Shown piece after piece: positions 32,671-40,808 of a stretch of 64,000 bases of DNA. The DNA is from Streptomyces sp. HmicA12 (lineage in GTDB: Bacteria > Actinomycetota > Actinomycetes > Streptomycetales > Streptomycetaceae), in NCBI RefSeq assembly GCF_000373565.1, contig NZ_KB891850.1, forward strand, positions 124,001 through 188,000, given 5' to 3'. Under the pieces are notes generated by a model. The model worked only from the letters and a program-made list of their open reading frames with translations, was not told the DNA's origin and made no database searches. The translations under genes and the position numbers were made by a program. The number at the start of each line of letters is the position of its first letter. The stretch's first letter is position 1.

Positions 32671-33873
32671 ATGGCGGCGGGCCGCCGGGTGGACATCCTC
32701 ACCCGTGAATACCCGCCCGAGGTCTACGGCGGCGCGGGAGTCCACGTGGCCGAGCTGTCGCACAGCCTGCGCCGGCTCACGGACGTACGAGTGCGATGCC
32801 TGGGCGGGCCCAGGCAGGAGAAGAACGTCACGGCCTACGGTCTCGACCGTGAACTCACCGACGCGGACGCCGCGTTGGGGTTCCTCGGAGCGGACCTGGC
32901 CATGGCGCGCGACTGTGCCGGCGCGGGAGTCGTGCACAGTCACACCTGGTACGCGAACATGGCCGGCCACGTCGCGCGCACCCTGCACGGCGCAGCCCAC
33001 GTCATGACGATGCACAGCCTGGAACCGCTCCGCCCCTGGAAGGCGGAGCAGTTGGGAGGGGGCTATGCGCTGTCGAGCTGGATGGAGCGCGCGGCCATCG
33101 GCGCGGCGGACCGTGTCATCGCGGTCTCCGCGGCGATGCGCGAGGACGTCCTGCGGGTCTATCCGCAGGTCCCGCCGGAACGGGTGCGGGTGATCCACAA
33201 CGGCATCGACACGGACGCGTACCGGGCGGACCACGGCACGGACGCGCTCGACCGGTACGGCATCGACCCGGACCGGCCGTACGCGCTCTTCGTCGGCCGC
33301 GTCACCCGCCAGAAGGGGTTGCCGCACCTGTTGCGCGCGGCGTTCGCCCTGCCGCCCGAGGCGCAGCTCGTGCTGTGCTGCGGGCAGCCGGACACCCCGG
33401 AGATCGCCGCCGAGGTGGCGGCGCTCGTAGAGGAACTGCGCGCCGTACGCGACGGAGTGTTCCGCGTCGACGGAATGCTGGACACCACGTCCGTACGTCA
33501 ACTGCTCACCCACGCGCGCGTGTTCGTGTGTCCCTCGGTGTACGAGCCGATGGGCATCGTGAACCTGGAGGCGATGGCGTGCGGCACGGCGGTCGTCGCG
33601 TCGGCCGTCGGGGGCATCCCCGAGGTCGTCGCCGACGGGCAGACGGGCACGCTGGTGCCGTTCGACGCGACGCCCGACGCCACGGGCGAGCCGTCCGACC
33701 CGGAGAAGTTCGCCGCACAACTCGCCGCGGCCATCGGTGAGTTGCTCGGTGACCCGGGACGGGCCGGGCGACTCGGCGCCGCCGGGCGCGAGCGGGCCGT
33801 CACGCACTTCTCGTGGGACCGCGCCGCCGCGCGGACCATGGAGGTGTACGCGGAGGCCGTGGCGGCACGCTGA
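32671..33873 (+). CDS. glgM: GlgM/GlgA-type glycosyltransferase (actinobacterial glycogen synthase family)
   Basis: A 400-residue GT-B glycosyltransferase. The N-terminus RRVDILTREYPPEVYGGAGV is the hallmark of the actinobacterial GlgA/GlgM group, whose mycobacterial member makes maltose-1-phosphate from ADP-glucose and glucose-1-phosphate. FVGRVTRQKGLPHLLRA begins the donor domain and the EX7E motif lies in PSVYEPMGIVNLEAMACGTAVV. The ATG is 2 bases after the peptide stop. If it is a GlgM it supplies GlgE independently of Mak. glgC is not adjacent. Confidence 0.85.
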   Translation: MAAGRRVDILTREYPPEVYGGAGVHVAELSHSLRRLTDVRVRCLGGPRQEKNVTAYGLDRELTDADAALGFLGADLAMARDCAGAGVVHSHTWYANMAGHVARTLHGAAHVMTMHSLEPLRPWKAEQLGGGYALSSWMERAAIGAADRVIAVSAAMREDVLRVYPQVPPERVRVIHNGIDTDAYRADHGTDALDRYGIDPDRPYALFVGRVTRQKGLPHLLRAAFALPPEAQLVLCCGQPDTPEIAAEVAALVEELRAVRDGVFRVDGMLDTTSVRQLLTHARVFVCPSVYEPMGIVNLEAMACGTAVVASAVGGIPEVVADGQTGTLVPFDATPDATGEPSDPEKFAAQLAAAIGELLGDPGRAGRLGAAGRERAVTHFSWDRAAARTMEVYAEAVAAR

Positions 33874-33885
33874 GTGCCGCCGGGG

Positions 33886-35814
33886 TCAGTGCACACGGGG
33901 ATGCCCCTTCGGAGCCGGAAGGCTCCCGAGGGGCATTCTCCGTGGTGGCGGCGCCGGGACGGCGGCCAGCAGGGCGCGGGTGTACGGGTGCCGGGGGCGG
34001 GTGAACACCTCGTCGACGGTGCCGGACTCCACGGTGCGCCCCTCGGACATCACCACCACCCGGTCCGCGAGCTGCCGGACGACGGCGAGGTCGTGGGAGA
34101 CCAGCAGGCAGGCCGGCGCGTCGGGCCGGGCCTTCAGCGCGCGCAGCAGAGCGATGATTCCCGCCTGCACGGAGACGTCCAGCGCGGAGACCGGTTCGTC
34201 GAGCAGGAGCAGGTCCGGGCGGACCGCGAGGGCGCGGGCGAGCGCGACGCGCTGGCGCTGGCCGCCGGAGAGCTGGTGCGGGTGCCGTCCGGCGGTCTCC
34301 GGGTCCAGGTCCACCTGGGTCAGCAACTGCCTTGTACGGGACTCGATCTCGGGGCGCGGTGTGCGCTGGGCCTGCATCGGTTCCGCCAGGATCCGGGCGA
34401 TCGTCATGCGAGGGTCCAGGCTCGCCGCCGGGTCCTGGAGCAGGATCTGGACGCGGCCGCGCAGGCGGTGCCGCTCCGCCCGGGTGAGCGTGGCCGTGTC
34501 CTGGCCGAGGATCTTGACGCGGCCCGACTCCGGTGCGGTCAGGGCGATGATCCGGGCCAGGGTGGTGGATTTGCCCGCGCCCGATTCGCCCACCAGCGCA
34601 ACGGTTTCGCTTCGCCGGACGGTGAGGTCGGCGTGGTGGACGGCTCGGTGGGTGCGGTAGGTGGCGGTGAGGGCGGTGACTCTCAGGGCCTCAACCGGGC
34701 TGGCGGGGCGCGGTTTTGGCGGGGGTGAGGTGCGGTAGTGGGGGGTGCGGTCGGGGTGGTGGCAGGCTGTTTGGTGGATGCGCCCAGTCGCCGTGGGGGG
34801 TTTCTCGATCGTCGGCGGCTTGCGCGTCGTTGTGGTTGCGCGCGCCCTGCGGCGGAGCCGCTGATCGGTACTGCCCCGCGCCCCTGCGGGGCGCTCCCTC
34901 AGCTCGGGGATCGTGGTGGCGCACTCCGGACCTGCCACCGGGCACCTCGGTGCGAACGCGCAGCCCTCGTTCGCCTCGCCCGGCGACGGGGGCGTCCCCG
35001 GCATCTGGGCCAGCGCGTGGACCTCGTCGAGGCGCGGGGTCGCGGCCAGCAGGCCCACCGTGTACGGCATCCGGGGGCGGGTGAAGAGCGCGTCCGTCGG
35101 GGCGCTCTCCACGACCCGGCCCGCGTACATCACCGCCACCCGGTCCGCGGTGTCCGCCACCACCCCCAGGTCGTGGCTGACCAGGAGCAGCGCCGCCCCG
35201 GTCGCCGCCCGCGCGTCCCGCAGGGCGGCCAGCACCCCGGCCCGCACGCCGGCGTCCAGCGCGCTCGTCGGCTCGTCGGCGACGATGACGTCGGGGCGGC
35301 CGGCGACCGCCATCGCGATCATCGCGCGCTGGCGAAGTCCGCCCGAGAGCTCGTGGGGGTGGGCGCGGGACACCCGCAGAGGGTCGGGCACCCCGAGCTC
35401 CGCGAGCAGCTCGACCGCCCGGTGCCGCGCCGACCGCCGTCCGGGGCGCGGCCGTTCGTGGATGCGCAGCACCTCGCCGATCTGGTCCCCGATCCGGTGC
35501 ACCGGCGTGAACGCGGCCAGCGGGTCCTGGAAGACCATGGCGACGCGGCTGCCGCGCAGCCGGGCCAGGTCGCGTGCGGGCAGGCCGACCAGCTCCGTGC
35601 CGAGCAGCCGCACCGAACCGCGTACCGTCGCGCCGTGCGGCGGCAGACCGAGCGCGGCGAGCGCGGTGAGCGTCTTGCCCGCGCCGGACTCGCCGACCAG
35701 GCCGAGCACCTCACCCCGGTGCAGCGTGAGGTCGACGCCCCGCACGGCCGCCCGGTCGGCGCCGAACTCCACGTGCACGTCCCGCAGTTCGAGGACCGGC
35801 TCCGGTGAGCTCAT
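33886..35814 (-). CDS. Fused dual-ATPase of a peptide/nickel-type ABC transporter (DppD-DppF)
   Basis: A 642-residue protein with two complete ABC domains. Domain 1 (residues 1-290): GESGAGKT, LSGGLRQRAMIAMA, VIVADEPTSALD, and the oligopeptide tail FAPRCP. Domain 2 (about 375-642): GESGAGKS, LSGGQRQRVALARAL, LLLLDEPVSALD. The 80-residue linker is basic, Thr/Pro-rich and partly encoded by a dispersed repeat (34821-34900). The reading frame is open throughout, so I call one gene. ATG 35814 overlaps the permease stop (ATGA). Confidence 0.85.
   Translation of the reverse strand: MSSPEPVLELRDVHVEFGADRAAVRGVDLTLHRGEVLGLVGESGAGKTLTALAALGLPPHGATVRGSVRLLGTELVGLPARDLARLRGSRVAMVFQDPLAAFTPVHRIGDQIGEVLRIHERPRPGRRSARHRAVELLAELGVPDPLRVSRAHPHELSGGLRQRAMIAMAVAGRPDVIVADEPTSALDAGVRAGVLAALRDARAATGAALLLVSHDLGVVADTADRVAVMYAGRVVESAPTDALFTRPRMPYTVGLLAATPRLDEVHALAQMPGTPPSPGEANEGCAFAPRCPVAGPECATTIPELRERPAGARGSTDQRLRRRARATTTTRKPPTIEKPPTATGRIHQTACHHPDRTPHYRTSPPPKPRPASPVEALRVTALTATYRTHRAVHHADLTVRRSETVALVGESGAGKSTTLARIIALTAPESGRVKILGQDTATLTRAERHRLRGRVQILLQDPAASLDPRMTIARILAEPMQAQRTPRPEIESRTRQLLTQVDLDPETAGRHPHQLSGGQRQRVALARALAVRPDLLLLDEPVSALDVSVQAGIIALLRALKARPDAPACLLVSHDLAVVRQLADRVVVMSEGRTVESGTVDEVFTRPRHPYTRALLAAVPAPPPRRMPLGSLPAPKGHPRVH
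33901..33936. terminator. Hairpin at the convergent ends of glgM and the ABC ATPase
   Basis: A 16-bp imperfect stem (33901-33916 with 33921-33936, GGAA loop, two mismatches). It lies within the last codons of the minus-strand ATPase gene and just after the glgM stop, so it may terminate glgM transcription. Confidence 0.55.
34821..34900. repeat. Family A-related dispersed repeat captured in the ATPase linker
   Basis: Contains CCCCGCGCCCCTG, the core of the family A repeats, followed by its inverted arm (GCGCCCC-TGC-GGGGCGC, 34878-34894), and upstream sequence CGTTGTGGTTGCGCGCG similar to the flank CGTCGTGGCTGGTCGCG at 60254. On the minus strand it is translated as residues about 305-331 of the fused ATPase. 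Confidence 0.6.
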
Positions 35815-36656
35815 GCCGGTACCGCCCGTGCCGCCGTCGGATCGAGCGCCGACCGCAGCGCCTCCCCGACCAGGTTGACCGCGAGCACGAAGCAGAGCAG
35901 CAGGCCGGTCGGGAAGAAGAACATCCACGGGTACGTGAGCGCCCCCTCCGTGCTGTCGGCGATGAGCGTGCCGAGGGACACGTCCGGTGGCTGGATGCCG
36001 AAGCCGAGGTAGGACAGGCCCGCCTCGCTGATCACCGCCCCGGCCGTGGCGATCGTCGCGTGCGTGATCAGGAACGGGGCCAGGTGCGGCAGGATGTGCC
36101 GGCGCACGATGCGCAGCGGACGCACACCCATGTACCGGGCCGCCGCCACGTACGGGCGCTCGCGCAGCGACCGGGCCGTCGCCCGCACCGCCCGCGCCGT
36201 GAGCATCCAGCCGAGCGCGGCCAGCAGCCCCGCGTACGCGAGCCAGCCCGTGTTCCGCAGCGACGGCGCGACGACCACCAGGACCAGGAACCCCGGCACC
36301 ACCAGGAGCAGATCGGTGAGGAAGGTCAGCACGCGGTCCGGCCGGCCGCCGAAGCAGCCCGCGCACGTGCCGACCAGCGCCGCGAACGCCGTGCCCGCGA
36401 GCGCGACCAGCAGGCCGATCAGGAGCGACTTCTGCAGCCCGCGCGCGCTCTGCGCGAACACGTCCTGCCCGATCCGGTTGGTGCCGAACCAGTGCCCGCC
36501 GCCCGGCGGTGCGCTCAGCGCCGCGTAGTCGACGTCCGTGGGGGAGTACGGGGACACGTACGGGCCGAGGAACGCGTACAGGAACAGCAGCGCGATCAGC
36601 GCGAGGCCGGTCAGCGCGCCCGGCGAGCGCGACAGGACCCGGGCGGCGCCCGTCAC
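35811..36656 (-). CDS. Peptide-type ABC transporter permease (DppC)
   Basis: A 281-residue permease with about six membrane helices. A short N-terminal OppC-like helix (LTGLALIALLFLYAFLGPYV) is followed by the GTNRIGQDVFAQ segment typical of DppC/OppC, then the EAA loop (AAARYMGVRPLRIVRRHILP). It starts at GTG 36656, overlapping the DppB stop (GTGA), and ends overlapping the fused ATPase (ATGA). Confidence 0.9.
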   Translation of the reverse strand: MTGAARVLSRSPGALTGLALIALLFLYAFLGPYVSPYSPTDVDYAALSAPPGGGHWFGTNRIGQDVFAQSARGLQKSLLIGLLVALAGTAFAALVGTCAGCFGGRPDRVLTFLTDLLLVVPGFLVLVVVAPSLRNTGWLAYAGLLAALGWMLTARAVRATARSLRERPYVAAARYMGVRPLRIVRRHILPHLAPFLITHATIATAGAVISEAGLSYLGFGIQPPDVSLGTLIADSTEGALTYPWMFFFPTGLLLCFVLAVNLVGEALRSALDPTAARAVPA

Positions 36657-37633
36657 CGGCGCACCCTCGGGTCGAGGGCCAGCAGCAGCGCGTCGGCGAG
36701 CAGTCCCGCGAGCAGCACCGTCACGGCCGCGAACAGACAGACCGCGACGACCGAGTTCACGTCACCCTTCTGTGTCGCGTCCAGGAACCAGCTGCCCATG
36801 CCGGGCCAGCCGAAGATCTGCTCCGCGAACACGGAACCGGTGAACAGGGTGAGGAAGCCGAAGGAGAAGAACGTCGCCATGGGGATGAGCGAGACCCGCA
36901 GACCGTGCCGCAACAGCGCCCGGCCGGGGGTCAGCCCCTTGGCCTGGGCCGTGCGCAGATGGTCGGCGGCCAGCACGTCCAGGGTCGCGGCCCGCTGATA
37001 GCGGCTGTAGGAGGCGATCGCGCCGAGTGCGACGGTGGCGGCGGGGAGCAGCAAGTGCGCGCCCCTGTCCCGGAGTTGGGGCAGAATGCCGTGGGCGGCG
37101 CCCGGGGTGGACTCGCCCGTGTAGCGGATCACCGTGTGCCCCACGCCGTCGTTGACGGAGAGCGCCCCGTCCTTGAGCAGCAGGGCGAGTACGAACGTCG
37201 GGACCGACAGCACCAGGAAGGAGAGGACCGTCATCGCGCGGTCCGGCAGCCGGCCCCTGCGCACCGCCGCCCACACGCCCGCGAGCACCCCGATGCCCGC
37301 CCCCGCCACGGTGCCGACGAGCAGCAGCCGCACCGACACCCCGACGCGCCGCCCGAACTCGGCGTTCACCGAAGCCCCGTCGAGCGTGCGGCCGAGGTCC
37401 CCGTGGAGCGCCCGCCACGACCAGTGGCCGAACCGGTCGAGCACCGGGGCGGAGTCGTCGAGGCCGAGCGCGGACAGCTCGTGGTCGACCGCCGACGCGG
37501 GCGGGCGGGGCGTGCGGTCCTCGAAGTAGGCGCGCGGACTCAGCGCCGCGGACGCGACGACGTACGAGACGAGGACGGAGGCGAGAAGGAGGGCGACGCT
37601 GCGGATGATGCGCCGGAGCACGCGGCCGGCCAT
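36653..37633 (-). CDS. Peptide-type ABC transporter permease (DppB)
   Basis: A 326-residue permease. The first helix (IIRSVALLLASVLVSYVVAS) and a large extracytoplasmic loop are followed by the core (VSVRLLLVGTVAGAGIGVLAG) and the loop YQRAATLDVLAADHLRTAQA with KGLTPGRALLRHGLR, as in DppB/OppB. The ATG has GGAGG upstream. First gene of the minus-strand transporter operon, divergent from the binding-protein gene. Confidence 0.9.
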   Translation of the reverse strand: MAGRVLRRIIRSVALLLASVLVSYVVASAALSPRAYFEDRTPRPPASAVDHELSALGLDDSAPVLDRFGHWSWRALHGDLGRTLDGASVNAEFGRRVGVSVRLLLVGTVAGAGIGVLAGVWAAVRRGRLPDRAMTVLSFLVLSVPTFVLALLLKDGALSVNDGVGHTVIRYTGESTPGAAHGILPQLRDRGAHLLLPAATVALGAIASYSRYQRAATLDVLAADHLRTAQAKGLTPGRALLRHGLRVSLIPMATFFSFGFLTLFTGSVFAEQIFGWPGMGSWFLDATQKGDVNSVVAVCLFAAVTVLLAGLLADALLLALDPRVRR

Positions 37634-37764
37634 GCGCCTCCTTGTCGGTCGTGCGGCAGGCGATGTTCATGAGCGCGATACATGATGATGTTACGTTCAA
37701 CTGCGGCCATTTGTTGGTTAGTTGTGGGCATTTGGTGATCCTTTGCATTCACTTGGAGGCTTCC
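37634..37764. promoter_or_regulatory. AT-rich divergent promoter region (permease operon / binding protein)
   Basis: 131 bases, markedly AT-rich for this genome. It holds an imperfect direct repeat: GGCCATTTGTTGG at about 37706 and GGGCATTTGGTG at about 37726, and ATGATGATGTTACGTTCAAC. A minus-strand TTGAAC is a possible -35. Both arms of the transporter are probably controlled from here. Confidence 0.5.
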
Positions 37765-39456
37765 GTGAGCCGGTTACGTCGACTCGGCGCCGTCGTCGGG
37801 CTGGCCGCGGCGACGGCACTCGCGGGATGTACCGGCTCCGGCGGCTCGTCTGAACCGCAACGGTCCACCGCGGCCGCCGAGTTCGGCGCCCAGGACATGG
37901 GGGCGATGCCCGTCGACCGGCTCCGCGACGGCGGCACGCTCACCCTCTCCACCACGGCCTGGGCCACCCAGTTCAACTTCCACCAGGTCGACGGCGGCAC
38001 CGACACCGTGGCGGAACTCGCGAGCCTGGTCGAGCCCAGCCTCTTCCTGCGCGACGCCAAGGGCGTGCCGCGCCCCGACCCCGACTACCTCGTCTCGGCG
38101 AAGGTCACCGGCACCGCGCCGCAGACCGTGATCTACCGGCTCAACCCCAAGGCCCGCTGGTCCGACGGGAAGCCCGTCGGCGCCGCGGACTTCGCCGCGC
38201 AGTGGCAGGCCCTGGGACGGGGCGACGACCGCTTTCACATCGCCGACCCGACGGGCTACGACCAGATCGCCTCGGTCACCGAAGGCGGCGACGCCCACGA
38301 GGTGAAGGTCGTCTTCCGCGCCCCGTACGCCGACTGGCAGCGCCTGTTCACGCCGCTGTATCCCGCCTCCGCGATCTCCACCCCCGAGCGGTTCAACAAG
38401 GGCTGGATCGATCAAGTCCCGGTCACCGCGGGCCCGTTCAAGGTAGGGAAGCTCGACCGCACCACCGAGACCGCCACCGTCGTCCGCGACCCCGACTGGT
38501 GGGGCACCCGCCCCCGGCTCGACCGGATCGTGCTGCGCACCCTGCTCCCCGACGCCGCGCTCCAGGCCTACCGGAACGGCGAGATCGACACCACGAACGC
38601 CGCCACCACCGAGGACTACGCCCAGCTGAAGAACGCGGAGCGGAGCGAGATACGCACCGGCTCCGCCTGGGACGAGGTGCACGTCGCCCTCAACGGCGCG
38701 CGCGGCCCGCTGGAGGACATCGATGTCAGACATGCCGTCCAGCGGGCCGTCGACCGGCAGGCGCTGGCGGACGTCGCGGCCAAGGGGCTGCCCGTCGGCG
38801 TACCGCTGCTCGGCAACCACATCTTCATGACGAACCAGCCCGGGTACGCCGATCACTCCGACCCCTGGGGCACGTACGACCTCGCCGAGGCGCGCCGCCT
38901 CCTCGACAAGGCGGGCTGGAAGGAGCAGGGCGAGGGCGAGCCGCGCACGAAGGACGGCAAGGAACTGCGGCTGCGGTTCGTCATCAGCACCTACACCAAC
39001 CGGCTCGGGCTCGACCTGTCGCAGCTGATCCAGTCGATGCTCGCCCGCGCCGGTGTCCAGGTCGACATCGTGAAGGTGCCCGCGAACGACTACTCGGCGA
39101 AGTATCTGAACCAGGGCAACTTCGACCTCGTCATCTTTCGCTTCACCGGCCTCAGCTACCCCGGTCAAGCCGTCTCGATCTACGAACGGCCGCACGGCGC
39201 ACAGTCGTTCCTCAACTACGGGCGGGTCGGCGACGCCACCGTCGACAAGCTGCTGCGCCGGGCCGCGAGCACCCTCGACAAGAAACGAGCCACCACCCTC
39301 TACAACCGGGCGGACGCGGAGATCTGGCGCCTGGGTCACGACATCGAGCTGTACCAGCGACCGCAGATGATGGCGGTCCGCGCAGGGCTCGCCAACTACG
39401 GCATCCCGGGGCTCGGCGACATCGACTGGACGAAGGTCGGCTGGGCCGGGACATAG
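37765..39456 (+). CDS. Peptide-type ABC transporter substrate-binding lipoprotein, with TTA codon
   Basis: A 563-residue SBP_bac_5 family protein. The signal RRLGAVVGLAAATALAGC has a lipobox at LAGC. Family features include YRLNPKARWSDGKPVGAADF and LDRIVLRTLLPDAALQAYRNGEID. GTG 37765 with GGAGG 5 bases upstream gives a normal lipoprotein signal; upstream in-frame starts do not. Codon 4 is TTA (37774-37776), the only TTA I found in any called gene here. Translation should therefore depend on bldA tRNA. The ligand is a peptide or similar. Confidence 0.9.
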   Translation: MSRLRRLGAVVGLAAATALAGCTGSGGSSEPQRSTAAAEFGAQDMGAMPVDRLRDGGTLTLSTTAWATQFNFHQVDGGTDTVAELASLVEPSLFLRDAKGVPRPDPDYLVSAKVTGTAPQTVIYRLNPKARWSDGKPVGAADFAAQWQALGRGDDRFHIADPTGYDQIASVTEGGDAHEVKVVFRAPYADWQRLFTPLYPASAISTPERFNKGWIDQVPVTAGPFKVGKLDRTTETATVVRDPDWWGTRPRLDRIVLRTLLPDAALQAYRNGEIDTTNAATTEDYAQLKNAERSEIRTGSAWDEVHVALNGARGPLEDIDVRHAVQRAVDRQALADVAAKGLPVGVPLLGNHIFMTNQPGYADHSDPWGTYDLAEARRLLDKAGWKEQGEGEPRTKDGKELRLRFVISTYTNRLGLDLSQLIQSMLARAGVQVDIVKVPANDYSAKYLNQGNFDLVIFRFTGLSYPGQAVSIYERPHGAQSFLNYGRVGDATVDKLLRRAASTLDKKRATTLYNRADAEIWRLGHDIELYQRPQMMAVRAGLANYGIPGLGDIDWTKVGWAGT

Positions 39457-39488
39457 CCGTGGCCGCCCCCGGGGCGGGGCGGCCACGG
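39457..39488. terminator. Bidirectional terminator
   Basis: A perfect 13-bp stem CCGTGGCCGCCCC (39457-39469) with its complement (39476-39488) between the convergent binding-protein and transposase-like genes. Confidence 0.85.
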
Positions 39489-39497
39489 CCGGGTGGT

Positions 39498-40808
39498 TCA
39501 GACCGCCGATCCGCTGAGCACCCGCTCCGGCCTGCGCACGGCGGCCTGGCGGAGCGTCGCGTACCCGAGCGCCGCCGACGCCAGCGTGACGTGGTGGTGC
39601 CAGCCGCGGAACGAACGGCCCTCGAAGTCACCGAGCCCGAAGTCCTCGTGCAGCCGGCGCAGGCCCGTGTCCGCCAGGGACCGCAGCTGGGCCAGGGGCA
39701 GCGCCTCGGCGAGCCTGCGCGCGGGCAGGTTCGTCAGCCAGTACGCCCGCGGCTCGGGCCGCCCGAACGGCCAGTCCGTGACCAGGTGCCGCGGGCTCTG
39801 GCGGTGGGCCGGCACGGCCCGGCCGCCCGTCGGTGCCGCGCACAGCAGCGCGGGCGTGGACAGGAACTGCGAGCGGTACCGGCGCTCGGTCACCCGGTCC
39901 TGCCAGCTGACCGGGGTGCGCTCGGACCGCCGGGCCACGTGGGCGGCCAGGTCGGTGACCGTGCCGCGCACCGCGGGCAGCGCCGAGTGCGGCCGGGGCA
40001 TGGTGACGGCGGTGCGCGGCGACACCTGCACGAGATAGCCGAGGCCGCGCGCCTCCAGGCCGTGCAGGAGCGGCTCGGTCTCGGTCTCGTGGCGCCAGTC
40101 GGCGAGCACGGGCCGCGGGTCGAGCAGCCACTCCTCGGTCATCTCGTCGACGGCTTCGAGCACGGACTGCCAGCGCGGTCTGGACTGCTCGTGCGCGGGC
40201 ACGTGCGCGGCCTCCCGCAGCCGCTCGTCGCGGTCCCAGCGGGGTGGCAGCAGCAGCCGCCAGTTCACCGGGAGGCCGCCGCCGGCGCCCACCAGGGAGA
40301 CGGCGCAGGCGAGTTGGCAGTTGACGGTGCGTTCCTGGGAGGGAGCGTACTGACGGGCCACGCCCACCGAGCGGTCGCCGTTCTTGACGAAGACGACCTC
40401 GTCCACCGACCAGGCCTCGGTCTCGAAGGCGTCCGCGAGCCGCAGCGCCGTACGCCGGCGCACGGGCCCGCAGTCCCACGGGCTCTGGTGCACGAACTGC
40501 TGGAGCTGCTGCACGGCGGGCCGCCCGAGCACGTGCTCGGAGATCCGGGTGGGCGTCTTGCGGCCCGGAACGGACAGCAGGCCGCGCAGATAGACCTCGC
40601 CCCAGCGCCGCTGGTCGGACCGCGCGAGCTCCCGGAACAGGTCCCGGCAGTACGCCTGGAAGGAGAGGGGCGCCGGTGAAGACGGGCGAGTGGGAGGAGA
40701 GACAGGAGAGGGACGAGAGGGACGAGAGGGACGGGAGGGAGGAGACGGAGAAGACACAGGGCCCCCAGGACGGTGCGGAACGGGTGAGCGGAGCGGGGAT
40801 TCAGTCAT
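39498..40808 (-). CDS. IS701-type transposase homologue, apparently domesticated
   Basis: A 436-residue DDE-superfamily protein. After a low-complexity Ser/Pro/Arg-rich N-terminus (residues 10-50) it matches IS701-type transposases: RWGEVYLRGLLSVPGRKT; VDEVVFVKNGDRSVGVARQY with the first catalytic Asp; VLADWRHE with the second; FRGWHHHVTLASAALGYATL at the C-terminus. The ATG at 40808 overlaps the AGE-STAS stop by 8 bases (ATGACTGA). A terminator lies directly downstream, and I saw no terminal inverted repeats or target duplication. It behaves like an operon gene, not an insertion sequence. Confidence 0.8.
   Translation of the reverse strand: MTESPLRSPVPHRPGGPVSSPSPPSRPSRPSRPSPVSPPTRPSSPAPLSFQAYCRDLFRELARSDQRRWGEVYLRGLLSVPGRKTPTRISEHVLGRPAVQQLQQFVHQSPWDCGPVRRRTALRLADAFETEAWSVDEVVFVKNGDRSVGVARQYAPSQERTVNCQLACAVSLVGAGGGLPVNWRLLLPPRWDRDERLREAAHVPAHEQSRPRWQSVLEAVDEMTEEWLLDPRPVLADWRHETETEPLLHGLEARGLGYLVQVSPRTAVTMPRPHSALPAVRGTVTDLAAHVARRSERTPVSWQDRVTERRYRSQFLSTPALLCAAPTGGRAVPAHRQSPRHLVTDWPFGRPEPRAYWLTNLPARRLAEALPLAQLRSLADTGLRRLHEDFGLGDFEGRSFRGWHHHVTLASAALGYATLRQAAVRRPERVLSGSAV

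Noticed and set aside
37634..37764. An upstream extension of the binding-protein gene (in-frame start at 37642)
   Set aside because: The extension would destroy the lipoprotein signal and contains the AT-rich promoter region; GTG 37765 has a good ribosome site.
40670..40760. GAGAGGGAC-type purine repeat as a possible regulatory microsatellite
   Set aside because: It is coding on the minus strand (Ser/Pro/Arg-rich N-terminus of the transposase-like protein), so the low complexity is explained.
39498..40808. An intact mobile insertion sequence
   Set aside because: No inverted repeats or target duplications are visible; its ends are inside an operon overlap on one side and a terminator on the other.
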